From: a bacterium 1xD42-87
GTDB taxonomy: Bacteria; Bacillota; Clostridia; Lachnospirales; Lachnospiraceae
Reading direction: 5' to 3'
NCBI GenBank assembly: GCA_003611805.1
Contig: RAYM01000001.1
Span: 62,001-126,000, forward strand
Length of the DNA stretch: 64,000 bases
A program made the position numbers and the translations under genes. Under the pieces are notes generated by a model, which searched no databases, was not told where the DNA came from, and saw nothing but the letters and a program-made list of their open reading frames with translations. This document shows, one piece after another, positions 1-10,319 of the stretch. Within the stretch, counting starts at the first letter, position 1. Every line of letters starts with the position of its first letter.

Positions 1-178
1 CGGTATCGTCACCCAGATGCTGCGCTACTTCCACAGTCAATTCCCCGCCCGTCTTAAGCGGAATTCTGATTGCGTCATTAATCTCCGGCAGACTGCCTGT
101 CGAAAATTTGATGTCCAGTACGGCGCCGATGATCTGAGTGATCTTTCCAAGATTTTCACTTGTCTTTACTTCTGCCAT
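1..178 (-). CDS. atpD: ATP synthase F1 beta subunit, N-terminal fragment
   Basis: The minus strand starts with ATG at 176-178 and encodes MAEVKTSENLGKITQIIGAV, the first beta-barrel strand typical of F1 beta. About 59 codons are visible before the gene runs off the left edge, so the nucleotide-binding site is not in view. AAAGGA lies about 8 bases upstream of the start. It follows atpG as the last visible gene of the minus-strand atp operon, in the usual G-D order. The identification rests on the N-terminal sequence and the operon position together. Confidence 0.93.
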   Translation of the reverse strand, partial: MAEVKTSENLGKITQIIGAVLDIKFSTGSLPEINDAIRIPLKTGGELTVEVAQHLGDDT

Positions 179-250
179 CTCTTTTTTCCTTTCGCAAATT
201 TTCTTTTTGTAACCGTTCAGCACACGCCTATTCGCTCTGGCTGAACTGCA

Positions 251-1117
251 TTATGAGATCGCATTTGCACCTGCGATAATTTCTGTTAATTCCTGCGTAA
301 TAGATCCCTGACGCGCCCTGTTGTACATCAGCGACAAGTGATCTATCATTTCCTCAGCATTGCTCGTTGCGGAATCCATCGCCTGCATTCTCGCACCGTT
401 TTCGCTCGCAACCGCTTCCACCAGACCGCCGTAGATCAGGCTGGTCACATATTTCGGAATAATCATGTCCAGCGCCTCGTCGTCCGCCGGCTCGAAATTC
501 ATCAGCGCCTTGCTGCCCGTGCCCTGCGTCTCCTCCGAAGCGTTTTCCGTAGGCTCCACGGGAAGAAGTTTCAAAAGCGTCGGTACATGAACCACCGTAT
601 TCTTAAATCCCGTGTAGGCGAGATAAATCTCTCCGATCTCCCCCGCCGCAAAGGAGGCAAGCAGCCTCTTGCACAGCGCCATCGCATCCACATAGGACGG
701 CTCCTCGATGATTTCGGAATCCTCCTCCACAATCTCATAGCCATTGCGGTTCAGGGCGTCCCTGCCCTTCTTGCCGATTGCATAGATCCTCAGATCTTCC
801 TTCTTAAAATCGCCCTTTGTGATAAGTTTCACAACGTTGGAATTGTAGCCGCCCGCGAGACCCCTGTTGGAGGTAATCACGATCACAGCTTTCTTCTGCG
901 ATTCCCCCGCCGTCAGGTAGGGGTGGTTTAAGCCGCCGGTTTTCGCCAGCATGGAAGTCACCGTCTCGTACATGCAGTTAAAATATGCCTTCGACTGTTC
1001 CGCGCGCTGTTTCGCCCTCTGCAGTTTCACGGTAGAAACGAGTTTCATAGCTTTGGTAATCTGCTGCGTACTCTGAATACTGCCTTTACGCCTTTTAATG
1101 TCTCTCATTGAGGCCAT
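251..1117 (-). CDS. atpG: ATP synthase F1 gamma subunit
   Basis: This 288-residue protein is the central rotor shaft of F1, coupling c-ring rotation to catalysis in the alpha3-beta3 head. The N-terminal helix (RDIKRRKGSIQSTQQITKAM, residues 5-24) and the C-terminal helix (around NRARQGSITQELTEIIAGA, the last 25 residues) are the two conserved coiled-coil ends of the family, and the length is normal. The start at 1117 is preceded by GGAGGG about 8 bases upstream. It sits between atpA and atpD, as in most bacteria. A low-similarity linker near residues 190-210 (acidic, Thr/Gly-rich) lies in the variable middle of gamma and is not a concern. Confidence 0.97.
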   Translation of the reverse strand: MASMRDIKRRKGSIQSTQQITKAMKLVSTVKLQRAKQRAEQSKAYFNCMYETVTSMLAKTGGLNHPYLTAGESQKKAVIVITSNRGLAGGYNSNVVKLITKGDFKKEDLRIYAIGKKGRDALNRNGYEIVEEDSEIIEEPSYVDAMALCKRLLASFAAGEIGEIYLAYTGFKNTVVHVPTLLKLLPVEPTENASEETQGTGSKALMNFEPADDEALDMIIPKYVTSLIYGGLVEAVASENGARMQAMDSATSNAEEMIDHLSLMYNRARQGSITQELTEIIAGANAIS

Positions 1118-1256
1118 AGCATTACCCTCCTAACTGCTCATTTCATTCGCAGTTACTGTGCAAAATTCATTCCAGATTGTCTTCGACAACGGAATTTTGC
1201 ACTTTTGCATCATTTTCTTACGGTCTCAGCAGCAAGTGCTTCGACCTGTACTGCAC

Positions 1257-2765
<1,509 letters not shown>

Positions 2766-2800
2766 TCATACGCACCTTTCTTAGATTTTTAGGATTTTTA

Positions 2801-3346
2801 TTATATCTGTACTTTTAACAGATCCTTCTGCAGCTCGCTCAGTTTTGTCCTGATGCTGCTGTCAACAACTCTGTCGCCGATTCGGATCACCATGCCCCCG
2901 ATCAGGGATGCGTCCACATCATAACTGATCTCCATGGACTTATACCGTGTGGTGTCAAGCAGTTTTTTCTCGACTTCCTTACACTGGCTGTCCTTAAGCG
3001 GAACAGCCGTCGTCACTGTGGCGATGCCTATTCCCTTATATTCCTTTACCTTGGCGACAAAGTACCTCAGGATCTCGTCGATCTCCCTGTAACGGTCTTT
3101 TGAGATAATGATAGTGAGAAACCCGAACAGCTCCTCGGATACCCTTCCGGCAAACACGGTTTTCGCAACCTTGATCTTCTCTTCCTTAATGATCTTCGGA
3201 TGGTTCATCAGTCTGCCAAAATCCTCATTCTCAGCAAGGATTTTCTGTAGCTGGACGGTTTCTTCCAACAGGACGTCTATCTTATCTTCTTCCACCGCAA
3301 GTTCAAACAACGCGTCACCGTATGTCTTTGAAATCAGCTTAGCCAT
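2801..3346 (-). CDS. atpH: ATP synthase F1 delta subunit (OSCP)
   Basis: This 181-residue delta subunit is the part of the stator that ties the top of F1 to the b subunits. The N-terminal pattern MAKLISKTYGDALFELAVEE and the C-terminal pattern SLIGGMVIRIGDRVVDSSI are family hallmarks. The first 13 bases overlap the 3' end of atpF, suggesting translational coupling. The start at 3346 gives the expected N terminus (MAKLIS). Confidence 0.95.
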   Translation of the reverse strand: MAKLISKTYGDALFELAVEEDKIDVLLEETVQLQKILAENEDFGRLMNHPKIIKEEKIKVAKTVFAGRVSEELFGFLTIIISKDRYREIDEILRYFVAKVKEYKGIGIATVTTAVPLKDSQCKEVEKKLLDTTRYKSMEISYDVDASLIGGMVIRIGDRVVDSSIRTKLSELQKDLLKVQI

Positions 3347-3894
3347 GTGCTCTCACCTATTTCCTTAAGCGTCTCTTCCACCAGACTGTCCTGCACAGTG
3401 GTGTCAATCGCCGCGTTCACAACCTTTGAAGCCATCATGGATGCAAGCACAACCATCTCGCGCTTCACCTCATCAGCCGCTTTCTTCTTCTCAAGCTCCG
3501 CCTCCACGCCGGCCCTCTCAAGAATCCTTGCCGCTTCCTCCTTCGCGTCCGCGATGATCTTATTTTCGTTCGCAAGCGCTTTCTTACGCGCCTCCGCGAG
3601 AATTTCTTCCGCTTCTTTATCTACTTCTTTGAGCTTCGTCTCGTACTCTTCCTTCAGCGCCCTGGCATTTTCCATGTCAGATGCCGCAGTATCAAGTTCG
3701 CTTTTGATGCGCTCCTGCCTCTTTTCCATCATATCCCGCACGGGATTAAACAGAAAATGGGAAGCGATCAGAAAGAGTGCGAACACAGCTATAATCATCA
3801 ACACGGAATCCGCGATCAACTGCAAGTCGAGGTCAAACAGCCTCGGCGCCATCTCCGCGGACGCCAGCGCTAAATTCGCAACTGTCGTACTCAA
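3334..3894 (-). CDS. atpF: ATP synthase Fo subunit b
   Basis: This 186-residue peripheral-stalk subunit has one membrane segment near residues 30-50 (SVLMIIAVFALFLIAS), followed by a long charged coiled coil to about residue 160 that dimerises and reaches F1 delta. The best start is TTG at 3894, with AAAGGGGG 9 bases upstream; the first ATG would be 15 codons further in. The gene overlaps atpH at its 3' end and is separated from atpE by 134 bases that hold hairpins (see 3926-4036). Confidence 0.93.
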   Translation of the reverse strand: MSTTVANLALASAEMAPRLFDLDLQLIADSVLMIIAVFALFLIASHFLFNPVRDMMEKRQERIKSELDTAASDMENARALKEEYETKLKEVDKEAEEILAEARKKALANENKIIADAKEEAARILERAGVEAELEKKKAADEVKREMVVLASMMASKVVNAAIDTTVQDSLVEETLKEIGESTWLS

Positions 3895-3925
3895 GCGTTA
3901 GTACCCCCTTTCGTTGTTTATTACA

Positions 3926-4310
<385 letters not shown>

Positions 4311-4326
4311 TTAAATTTTTTAATTT

Positions 4327-5046
4327 TCACTCTGTCGTACAGGCATCCGTGATGTATGTCATGGTCAGCATACAGAACACGTATGTCTGGATCGCACCCG
4401 AGAACAGGTCGAAATATACGTGAAGCGCCGCCGGCCAGATGATTGCGATCTTCGAAAGAAGCGCATACACCAGCGCCATCATAACTGTACCCGACAGGAC
4501 GTTTGCAAACAGACGCAGCGACAAAGAGATCGGCACCGCCACATCACCAATCACATTGATTGGCGCCCAGATCGGCCACGGGTCACACAGGCCTGCAAGC
4601 ACGCCTTTCACTTTCTGGTACCTGAACTTGTTGAAGTGGATCAGTACAAACGTCATAACGCCCATTGGCAGCGTCACGCCATAGTCCGCTGTCGGCGGCC
4701 TGAGCCCGAACAGTCCCGAAATATTACTAAGCAGGATAAAGATAAATATCGTGCTGATGTAGTTGCGGAATTGCGGGCTGAATTTTCCCATAACGCCGCC
4801 AACCATCTTATCAAGCATCTCGACAACCAGCTCAACAATGTTCTGGAATGTCCCGGGCACATCCGAGGCTCGCTTGACGACTCGGTTCGCCGCGATGCAG
4901 AAGCCTATGATTACCAGCATGACAATCAGCACGCACACATGGGTGGTGGTGATCCACACGGTCTGCCCAAAAAGCTCGTAGGAAAAAACGCCGTGAATCA
5001 TAAAGTCAATATCTGCACCGCCGGACAACATAATTCCCTGTCCCAT
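4327..5046 (-). CDS. atpB: ATP synthase Fo subunit a
   Basis: This 239-residue polytopic stator subunit forms the ion half-channels against the c ring. The essential arginine is seen in SLSLRLFANVLSG (Arg178), and the usual later region follows (ALHVYFDLFSGAIQTYVFCM). It is translated first among the core Fo genes, 40 bases upstream of atpE, and its start at 5046 is preceded by a GGAGG-like site. The length and helix pattern are typical of Firmicute a subunits. Confidence 0.96.
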   Translation of the reverse strand: MGQGIMLSGGADIDFMIHGVFSYELFGQTVWITTTHVCVLIVMLVIIGFCIAANRVVKRASDVPGTFQNIVELVVEMLDKMVGGVMGKFSPQFRNYISTIFIFILLSNISGLFGLRPPTADYGVTLPMGVMTFVLIHFNKFRYQKVKGVLAGLCDPWPIWAPINVIGDVAVPISLSLRLFANVLSGTVMMALVYALLSKIAIIWPAALHVYFDLFSGAIQTYVFCMLTMTYITDACTTE

Positions 5047-5113
5047 CTTCTCACCTCCTTCTACACATAATTAGGTATAAAGTATATAAAACATGTAACA
5101 GCGGTCTGCGCCA

Positions 5114-5527
5114 TTACAAAGCAGTACCGTCCGAGATTTCCTGCTCTTTCTTTCCCGCCCGCAGCCTGTGTACCAGCGGATTCAGATAAGCGGACACCTT
5201 CATGCCCATATAGCCGCAGAACGCAAAAATCGGGTTCGCGAAATCCACGAACATGAGTGCGCCTATAACAAGCACAAGAACCGCGTAGCGTATGATGTTC
5301 TGCGCACCCAAGCTCTTCACGGCTTCCTTCTCCGGCAGGTCAAGCCCCCGGTCCAGGGACCACCACATATGAAACGCGCCTGCCACAGCAAGAAACACGC
5401 CAATCCAGAGCCCTATGCTGTATGCGGGATTTCTGGAAAAAAACAAAAGCACGATTTCAAAAACAGCGCCGTAGGCAAGGATGCCCAGCCAGAGTTCCAA
5501 AAGCGTCTGGTCAATCTTTCTTTTCAT
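5114..5527 (-). CDS. atpI: ATP synthase I-like membrane protein
   Basis: This 137-residue protein has about four hydrophobic segments and sits directly upstream of atpB, where Firmicute operons carry an AtpI/UncI-like gene. AtpI homologues help assemble the c ring or modulate Mg2+ uptake. The sequence itself is poorly conserved, so the assignment rests on position, size and topology. Its start overlaps the end of the preceding small gene by 17 bases, suggesting coupled translation. Confidence 0.75.
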   Translation of the reverse strand: MKRKIDQTLLELWLGILAYGAVFEIVLLFFSRNPAYSIGLWIGVFLAVAGAFHMWWSLDRGLDLPEKEAVKSLGAQNIIRYAVLVLVIGALMFVDFANPIFAFCGYMGMKVSAYLNPLVHRLRAGKKEQEISDGTAL

Positions 5528-5789
5528 TCTCTTCCTTCTCTTCTTTTATCTGCGTACTGCGTCTGCGCGTCTTTGCCGGCGTCTCGTAAATCCTTCTCGC
5601 AAACCGGAATACATTGGTAAAACCTGCCAGCGCGCCCACGAAAAAAAGCGCCACCATCCAGACACTGGTCCCAAGTTTCCTGTCTAGGAACATCCCCACA
5701 AAAGAGCAGAGAAAGATGGGAACAAGCATGTTGACGCCAAACTGTGTGATCATCATTAACGCCTGATAAACAGTTTTTTGATACTTCAA
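5511..5789 (-). CDS. AtpZ/AtpI-family small membrane protein
   Basis: This protein has 92 residues if it starts at TTG 5789 (MKYQKTVYQALMMITQFGVN). The pattern with LGTSVWMVALFFVGALAGF is that of the AtpZ family, with two membrane helices and a basic C-terminal tail. AAGGCGG sits 4-5 bases before the TTG. An upstream in-frame extension to 5879 would include the promoter -10 box and is rejected. It is the first gene of the atp operon, directly behind a strong promoter. AtpZ proteins are thought to act with AtpI in Mg2+/Ca2+ supply or Fo assembly; the exact role is unproven. Confidence 0.8.
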   Translation of the reverse strand: MKYQKTVYQALMMITQFGVNMLVPIFLCSFVGMFLDRKLGTSVWMVALFFVGALAGFTNVFRFARRIYETPAKTRRRSTQIKEEKEENEKKD

Positions 5790-5838
5790 AATACCGCCTT
5801 CCCAATCCACAGAATTTCCCCTAAAGCCTAACAAGAGA

Positions 5839-5867
5839 ATTATACTCATTTTTGGTACTTTTGTCCA
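5839..5867 (-). promoter_or_regulatory. Sigma-A promoter of the atp operon
   Basis: On the minus strand TGGACA (5862-5867) is followed after 17 bases by a perfect TATAAT (5839-5844). The predicted start of transcription is about 40 bases before the first atp gene. Confidence 0.85.
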
Positions 5868-5904
5868 GACCCAGTTCAATAATGAGCAAATTTTAGGGGA
5901 AACG

Positions 5905-5933
5905 TTGACATTTATCCTCCGGCGGTGTACGGT
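5905..5933 (+). promoter_or_regulatory. Promoter of the DUF402 gene
   Basis: A perfect TTGACA at 5905-5910 is followed 17 bases later by TACGGT (5928-5933), a weak -10. It lies back to back with the atp promoter and 33 bases before the start codon. Confidence 0.5.
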
Positions 5934-5965
5934 TAAGTAACAAATCGAGCGAGGAGGACCAAAAC

Positions 5966-6442
5966 ATGGCAGATCCGATTCTTTACCGCAAGAGACTGAT
6001 TCCGGAGGAATGCGTCCTGTTAAAAGACGACAGGCTTCTTTACCGCGACGAAGAAATCATTGTGACTGCCTGGAACACATTGAAGCCCCGCAAGGATCTG
6101 CATCACGGCCGCTCCTGCTACTACCTGCGGGAGGGGATTAAAGTGAGCCGCTTCTATGATGAAAACGGCTCTCTTTTGTATTGGTACTGCGATATTGTGG
6201 ATTACGATTACGATGCCGGCACCGATACATATGTCATTACCGATCTGTTGGCGGACGTCATCGTCTATCCCGACGGTTTCGTGAAGGTCGTAGATATCGA
6301 TGAACTTGCCACCGCCAAAGAGGCAGGGCTTTTAAATGACACCATGCTGAAGCAGGCGCTTCTGACTCTCAACAGTCTGCTGCAGGTGATCTATGACGGC
6401 GGTTTTGAGAAGCTGCAGGAGCCGCTGGAGAGGTACTGCTGA
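5966..6442 (+). CDS. DUF402 domain protein
   Basis: This 158-residue protein belongs to the DUF402 family, small beta-barrel proteins related to FomD and nucleoside di/triphosphate hydrolases. The family core is visible as YYWYCDIVDYDYD-type residues (about 72-84), then LLADVIVYPDG (about 92-103) and the following DIDEL segment, whose acidic residues bind the divalent metal. GAGGAGG ends 8 bases before the ATG. It is a single gene divergent from the atp operon. The substrate cannot be named from sequence. Confidence 0.8.
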   Translation: MADPILYRKRLIPEECVLLKDDRLLYRDEEIIVTAWNTLKPRKDLHHGRSCYYLREGIKVSRFYDENGSLLYWYCDIVDYDYDAGTDTYVITDLLADVIVYPDGFVKVVDIDELATAKEAGLLNDTMLKQALLTLNSLLQVIYDGGFEKLQEPLERYC

Positions 6443-6514
6443 CTCGCACCATCCCAGCCACCCGAAAGCAAGCTTTCCCCTGTCTGATCTGTCACAAATC
6501 TACACGGATCAATG

Positions 6515-7714
6515 TTAATAGAAAATATGTCCCCCAATTCTGTATTTGGGTTCGATTCCGTCCACGGGTGTCCTGAAATAAACGCAGTTGCTTACGTTGG
6601 TGGTGCCACCCATCACCTCGTCTGCCGCCTGATAGCAGCTCCCTGTGGCTCTGCCTTCCGCAAGCGCGAGCGCGAGACGTCCGCTTGCCACGGGGGAAAA
6701 CTGCCCCGACTGGTAGATTACCCCTGTCACCGTATCCGGATATACCGAACTCAACACTCTGTTCATCACAACAGAACCGACGGCAACCTGCCCGCTGTAG
6801 GGTTCAGCGCCCGCCTCACAGTAAATCAGATTCGCCAAAAGATACCTGTCACCTTCCGCGAAACTAACCTCGGAAATATCACGCCAGCTCGACTGTGCTG
6901 CCAGCTCCGCCATACGGATTTCCTCTGCCAGCTTGGCGCGGAGAGCGGACAGTTCCGCCTCCTGTTCCTTGAGCTGCTGCTCGTAAGCCAGAGCCGCCGC
7001 CTCTGCCTCGGAAATCTGGTTCGCCGTGGCGTTCAGATTGCTGGAAGTCTGGCTCACAAGCCCGGAAACGCGCCCCTGCTCCGCCACGACCTGCACTTTA
7101 TACTCGCCCAACTCTTCCCTGTTTTGTTCCTGTTCCTTCTTTGCCTGCTCCAGTTCCGCCTGCTTCTGTTCCATTGCCGCCTGCGCGGCTTTATACTCGT
7201 CCAGCACTTTTCCCTGATAAGCGGAAAGCTGCTCAATATATTCATTTTTATTCAAAAAATCAGACAGACTCCCCGAGGAAAAAAACAACTCCATGTAAAG
7301 ATTGCTGCTTCGCTCATAAGTAAACTGAATCTGCCTTTTCATGGTGGCGTACTGCTCGTCCTTTAAGGCAATCGCCTCCGCCAGTTCCTCCTCCACCTGT
7401 GCAATCTCTTTCTCCAGGTCCTCGATTTCCTCTTCCTTTTCGGCAATCTGTTCTTCCAGCTCACTCAAATTATTGCTCACCTGCGTAAGCTCCGTATTCA
7501 GCGTAGAAAGCGCACCCTGCAGGGAACTGTGCTGCTCGTTCAGCCCCTCCAGCTTCTCTTCGGTCTCGTCCAGTTTGCCTTCCGTCTCCTCCCGCTGCTG
7601 CTCCGCTTCCCGAATCTGCTGTCTGGTCTCCTCAGTTGCCTGCACGGAGAGCGGCATTAAGCCGCAAAGCAGAACAAGCTCCAGACAGGCAGCCGCTCTT
7701 CGTTTCCTTTCCAT
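6515..7714 (-). CDS. Secreted coiled-coil protein with SleB-type cell-wall hydrolase domain
   Basis: The 399-residue protein has a signal peptide (residues 1-26, cleavage near VQA-TEE), a long coiled coil (about 27-285; heptads rich in Glu, Gln and Leu, with a PcsB-like portion around YMELFFSSGSLSDFLNKNEY) and a C-terminal Hydrolase_2/SleB domain (about 290-399) beginning LLANLIYCEAGAEPYSGQ, which holds the catalytic Glu. SleB-type domains are lytic transglycosylases acting on spore cortex or vegetative peptidoglycan. The coiled coil resembles the regulatory N terminus of divisome hydrolases. Fusing the two suggests a controlled wall hydrolase; whether it serves germination or growth cannot be told. 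Confidence 0.88.
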   Translation of the reverse strand: MERKRRAAACLELVLLCGLMPLSVQATEETRQQIREAEQQREETEGKLDETEEKLEGLNEQHSSLQGALSTLNTELTQVSNNLSELEEQIAEKEEEIEDLEKEIAQVEEELAEAIALKDEQYATMKRQIQFTYERSSNLYMELFFSSGSLSDFLNKNEYIEQLSAYQGKVLDEYKAAQAAMEQKQAELEQAKKEQEQNREELGEYKVQVVAEQGRVSGLVSQTSSNLNATANQISEAEAAALAYEQQLKEQEAELSALRAKLAEEIRMAELAAQSSWRDISEVSFAEGDRYLLANLIYCEAGAEPYSGQVAVGSVVMNRVLSSVYPDTVTGVIYQSGQFSPVASGRLALALAEGRATGSCYQAADEVMGGTTNVSNCVYFRTPVDGIEPKYRIGGHIFY

Positions 7715-7728
7715 ACTTTTCTCCCAAT

Positions 7729-8187
7729 CTAACAGTTCTCGATCAAATCCACACGTCTCTGATGACGCTCCCCATGGGAAAAAGGCGTGTCCAGAAAAAT
7801 ATCGACAATGTCAAGCGCTACCATTTCTCCGATAATCGCCGCACCCATTGCCAATACATTGGCGTCGTTGTGCTCCCTCGTCAGTCTTGCGGAAACCGGA
7901 TCGCCACAGAGCGCGCAACGGATTCCCTGCACTTTATTCGCCGTCATGGAGATGCCGATACCCGTGGTGCAGATCACAATACCCCTGTCACATTCCCCTG
8001 ATGCCACCGCCTTTGCCACCGCCGCACCAAAAATCGGATAATCGCAGGAACTTTTATCCGGGCAGCCGAAGTCCTTATACTCCAGTCCCCGCTCCTTCAA
8101 ATGTGCCATTACCTTCTGTCTCAAATCATATCCGCCGTGGTCACTTCCGATTGCAATCATGTCTCCCTCTCTTTCCGAAGCGCGCAA
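7729..8187 (-). CDS. rpiB: Ribose-5-phosphate isomerase B
   Basis: This LacA/RpiB-family sugar isomerase interconverts ribose 5-phosphate and ribulose 5-phosphate. The conserved N terminus MIAIGSDHGGYDLRQ, the CTTGIGISMTANKV loop with catalytic Cys, and LTREHNDANVLAMGA are all present. Two starts compete: TTG 8187 has a perfect AGGAGG 7 bases upstream, giving 152 residues, while ATG 8160 aligns with other RpiB N termini but has only GGGAG two bases away. The first is chosen on the ribosome site. It is followed by the wall hydrolase and lies downstream of sua5, an association also known in Bacillus (ywlC...ywlF). Confidence 0.93.
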   Translation of the reverse strand: MRASEREGDMIAIGSDHGGYDLRQKVMAHLKERGLEYKDFGCPDKSSCDYPIFGAAVAKAVASGECDRGIVICTTGIGISMTANKVQGIRCALCGDPVSARLTREHNDANVLAMGAAIIGEMVALDIVDIFLDTPFSHGERHQRRVDLIENC

Positions 8188-8258
8188 AACCGCGCCTCCT
8201 GTATATTATTTTATTGTAACCGTTATACCTCACCGCTGTCACGTGAAACCGCAGCAGC

Positions 8259-9311
8259 TCATTTCAGCTCAATCACCCTGTGTCCCGCCGCTTTCAGCAG
8301 CCGGTTCATTACTGCCAGCGAAACGCCTTCCCCGTCAAAGCTCTCCGAATAAATCAGTTCCACACCCTCGTCATCAAACTCCCGCAAAATGCGGTACAGA
8401 CCTTTCGCCGCTGCGGCAGCGTCCGTTCTTTTTCCGACGCTGCGGGGCACATCTGTCCGATAACAGGCGACCGTTTCGTCCGTTGCGATAACACCAGTTT
8501 TTTTATTATCACGCCGCCCTTCCAGAAGCCGCCCGTTGATATAATCCGTCACTGCCTCCACATCCCCTTTGACAATAACCAGTTCGCCCTTCGGCGCGTA
8601 ATGTCGGTATTTCATGCCAGGCGCTTTCGGGGCTTGTCCGCTGTCGGCAGAAAGAAGCGTCTCATCCTCCGCCACACGCCCCAGTTTCTGCCGGAGCATT
8701 TCCGCCGTGATAAACCCAGGCCTTAAAACCGTGGGCGGTTCCACCGTCAGATCCACAATCGTGGATTCCAGCCCGAGCGTGGCGTCGCCGCCGTCCAATA
8801 TCATCTCTATCCTGCCGTCCATGTCCTGCGCCACATAGGACGCGCGGGTGGGGCTCGGTCTGCCGGAACGGTTGGCGCTGGGTGCCGCCACATAACCGCC
8901 CGCAGCCCGGATAAACGACAGCGCCACCGCATCGGACGGCATACGCACCGCCACCGTGTCAAGCCCGCCCGTCGTCTCCTCCGGCACCAGATCCGATTTT
9001 TCCAGAATCATGGTGAGCGGTCCCGGCCAGAACGCCTCCGCCAGTTCCTCTGCCGTCTCCGGCACACTCTTTACAATGGCTGGCAGCGCTTCCATGTCCG
9101 CGATATGCACAATCAGCGGATTGTCGGAAGGTCTGCCCTTCGCTTCGTAAATTTTTCTGGAGGAAGCCGGATTCAGCGCATCTCCCCCCAGACCATAGAC
9201 CGTTTCTGTTGGAAACGCAACCAGTCCGCCGGACTTAATGATTTCACCCGCCTCCCGGATCGAAACCTCGCTCTCATGCTGTTCGTCTATTCGGACTACT
9301 TTTGTAAGCAT
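8259..9311 (-). CDS. tsaC: L-threonylcarbamoyladenylate synthase (Sua5)
   Basis: The 350-residue protein makes threonylcarbamoyl-AMP from threonine, bicarbonate and ATP for the t6A37 modification of ANN-decoding tRNAs. The YrdC domain (about 1-210) shows GGLVAFPTETVYGLGGDA, then KGRPSDNPLIVHI, then WPGPLTMIL and APSANRSGRPSPT. The extra C-terminal Sua5 domain (about 230-350), joined by PKAPGMKYRHYAPKGEL, marks it as the long Sua5 form (also called TsaC2) rather than the short TsaC. No strong ribosome site is seen before the ATG, and no other in-frame start is better. Confidence 0.95.
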   Translation of the reverse strand: MLTKVVRIDEQHESEVSIREAGEIIKSGGLVAFPTETVYGLGGDALNPASSRKIYEAKGRPSDNPLIVHIADMEALPAIVKSVPETAEELAEAFWPGPLTMILEKSDLVPEETTGGLDTVAVRMPSDAVALSFIRAAGGYVAAPSANRSGRPSPTRASYVAQDMDGRIEMILDGGDATLGLESTIVDLTVEPPTVLRPGFITAEMLRQKLGRVAEDETLLSADSGQAPKAPGMKYRHYAPKGELVIVKGDVEAVTDYINGRLLEGRRDNKKTGVIATDETVACYRTDVPRSVGKRTDAAAAAKGLYRILREFDDEGVELIYSESFDGEGVSLAVMNRLLKAAGHRVIELK

Positions 9312-9450
9312 AACTCTCTCATGTCCTCACCCAGACCTGCTGCCTAAAGCCTGCATAATTTTTATAGCCTGTATCGTATTTCTACCCTTTTATCATATAA
9401 GGAAGCGCAACTCTACGCTGCCAACGCCGGGATCATCACTCCCGCGTCAT

Positions 9451-10179
9451 CTACTCCGTCTTGTTCAGGTAACTCAAAATCGCCAGATGGATCGCCCACG
9501 CGGTCTTTTCCTGATAGACCTCCGAGGAAAGCTTCTGCGCCTCCTCATAATTGGAAAGGAAACCGCACTCCACGATCACAATAGGCGATGACGTCTTTTT
9601 CAAGAGGTAATAACTGTTGTTCGCTTTCGCCTGTCTGGCGTTGTCCGGATCAATCTGCTCTGCCAATACCCGCTGCATACGTTCCGCAATCTCTTTGCTT
9701 TCCTGACTTCTCTCATAATAAAAGACCTGCGCGCCGTGTACATACTCCTCATGGTAACTGTTCTGGTGAATGCTCACCGTCAGCGCCGGCTTCTTCTCCT
9801 CAATCAGCGCCACACGGTTTTTCATGTCCTGCACCTTTTTATTGGAGACATTCTCGTCATAAAGCCCGGCATCCTCTTCCCTTGTGAGCGCCACGTCCAC
9901 ATCCGCCGCCGTCAGAAACAAAGCAAGCTTTTTCGCAATCTTTAAATTGATATCCTTTTCCAGGCTGCCATCCACTCCCACCTTGCCCGGGTCGGCACCG
10001 CCGTGACCCGCATCGATGACCACGCACGGTTTTATCTTCTCCGTTTTGTCCGTCAGGACACGGTTCGCAGAGACCATACGCGCCCCGCCCCGCAAAGCAA
10101 ATCCAAATGCCGCAAGCAGCAATAGAAGCAGTCCACCTCTGACAATCTTGTCATATTTTCCTGATTTTTCTTTCTCCAT
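9451..10179 (-). CDS. cwlD: N-acetylmuramoyl-L-alanine amidase, CwlD-like
   Basis: This 242-residue Amidase_3 protein has an N-terminal membrane anchor (about residues 14-32) and zinc ligands His59 (VIDAGHGGADPG), Glu74 (GSLEKDIN) and His138 (VSIHQNS), plus the catalytic Glu204 (VIVECGFLSNYEE). It cleaves the amide between MurNAc and L-Ala in peptidoglycan. The size, single anchor and lack of wall-binding repeats fit CwlD, which makes muramic-delta-lactam in spore cortex. Its neighbours, a SleB-like protein and a GH18 protein, support a sporulation link, but this is inferred. Confidence 0.85.
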   Translation of the reverse strand: MEKEKSGKYDKIVRGGLLLLLLAAFGFALRGGARMVSANRVLTDKTEKIKPCVVIDAGHGGADPGKVGVDGSLEKDINLKIAKKLALFLTAADVDVALTREEDAGLYDENVSNKKVQDMKNRVALIEEKKPALTVSIHQNSYHEEYVHGAQVFYYERSQESKEIAERMQRVLAEQIDPDNARQAKANNSYYLLKKTSSPIVIVECGFLSNYEEAQKLSSEVYQEKTAWAIHLAILSYLNKTE

Positions 10180-10319
10180 TATTCACCCAAGCCGCAACCC
10201 GCTTTTCCCGCCACCCAATAAGGTGCGGATTCGGCTCTGCCAATACGCGTCTTAGTGCATATATATGAAGAAAGCAGGCAAAAGATAACCCCGCCGCGCA
10301 GGATTTCCCCGCCGCAGAC

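Noticed and set aside
5790..5879. AtpZ-like protein starting at 5879
   Set aside because: The extra residues cover the promoter -10 and -35 region; TTG 5789 gives the family N terminus.
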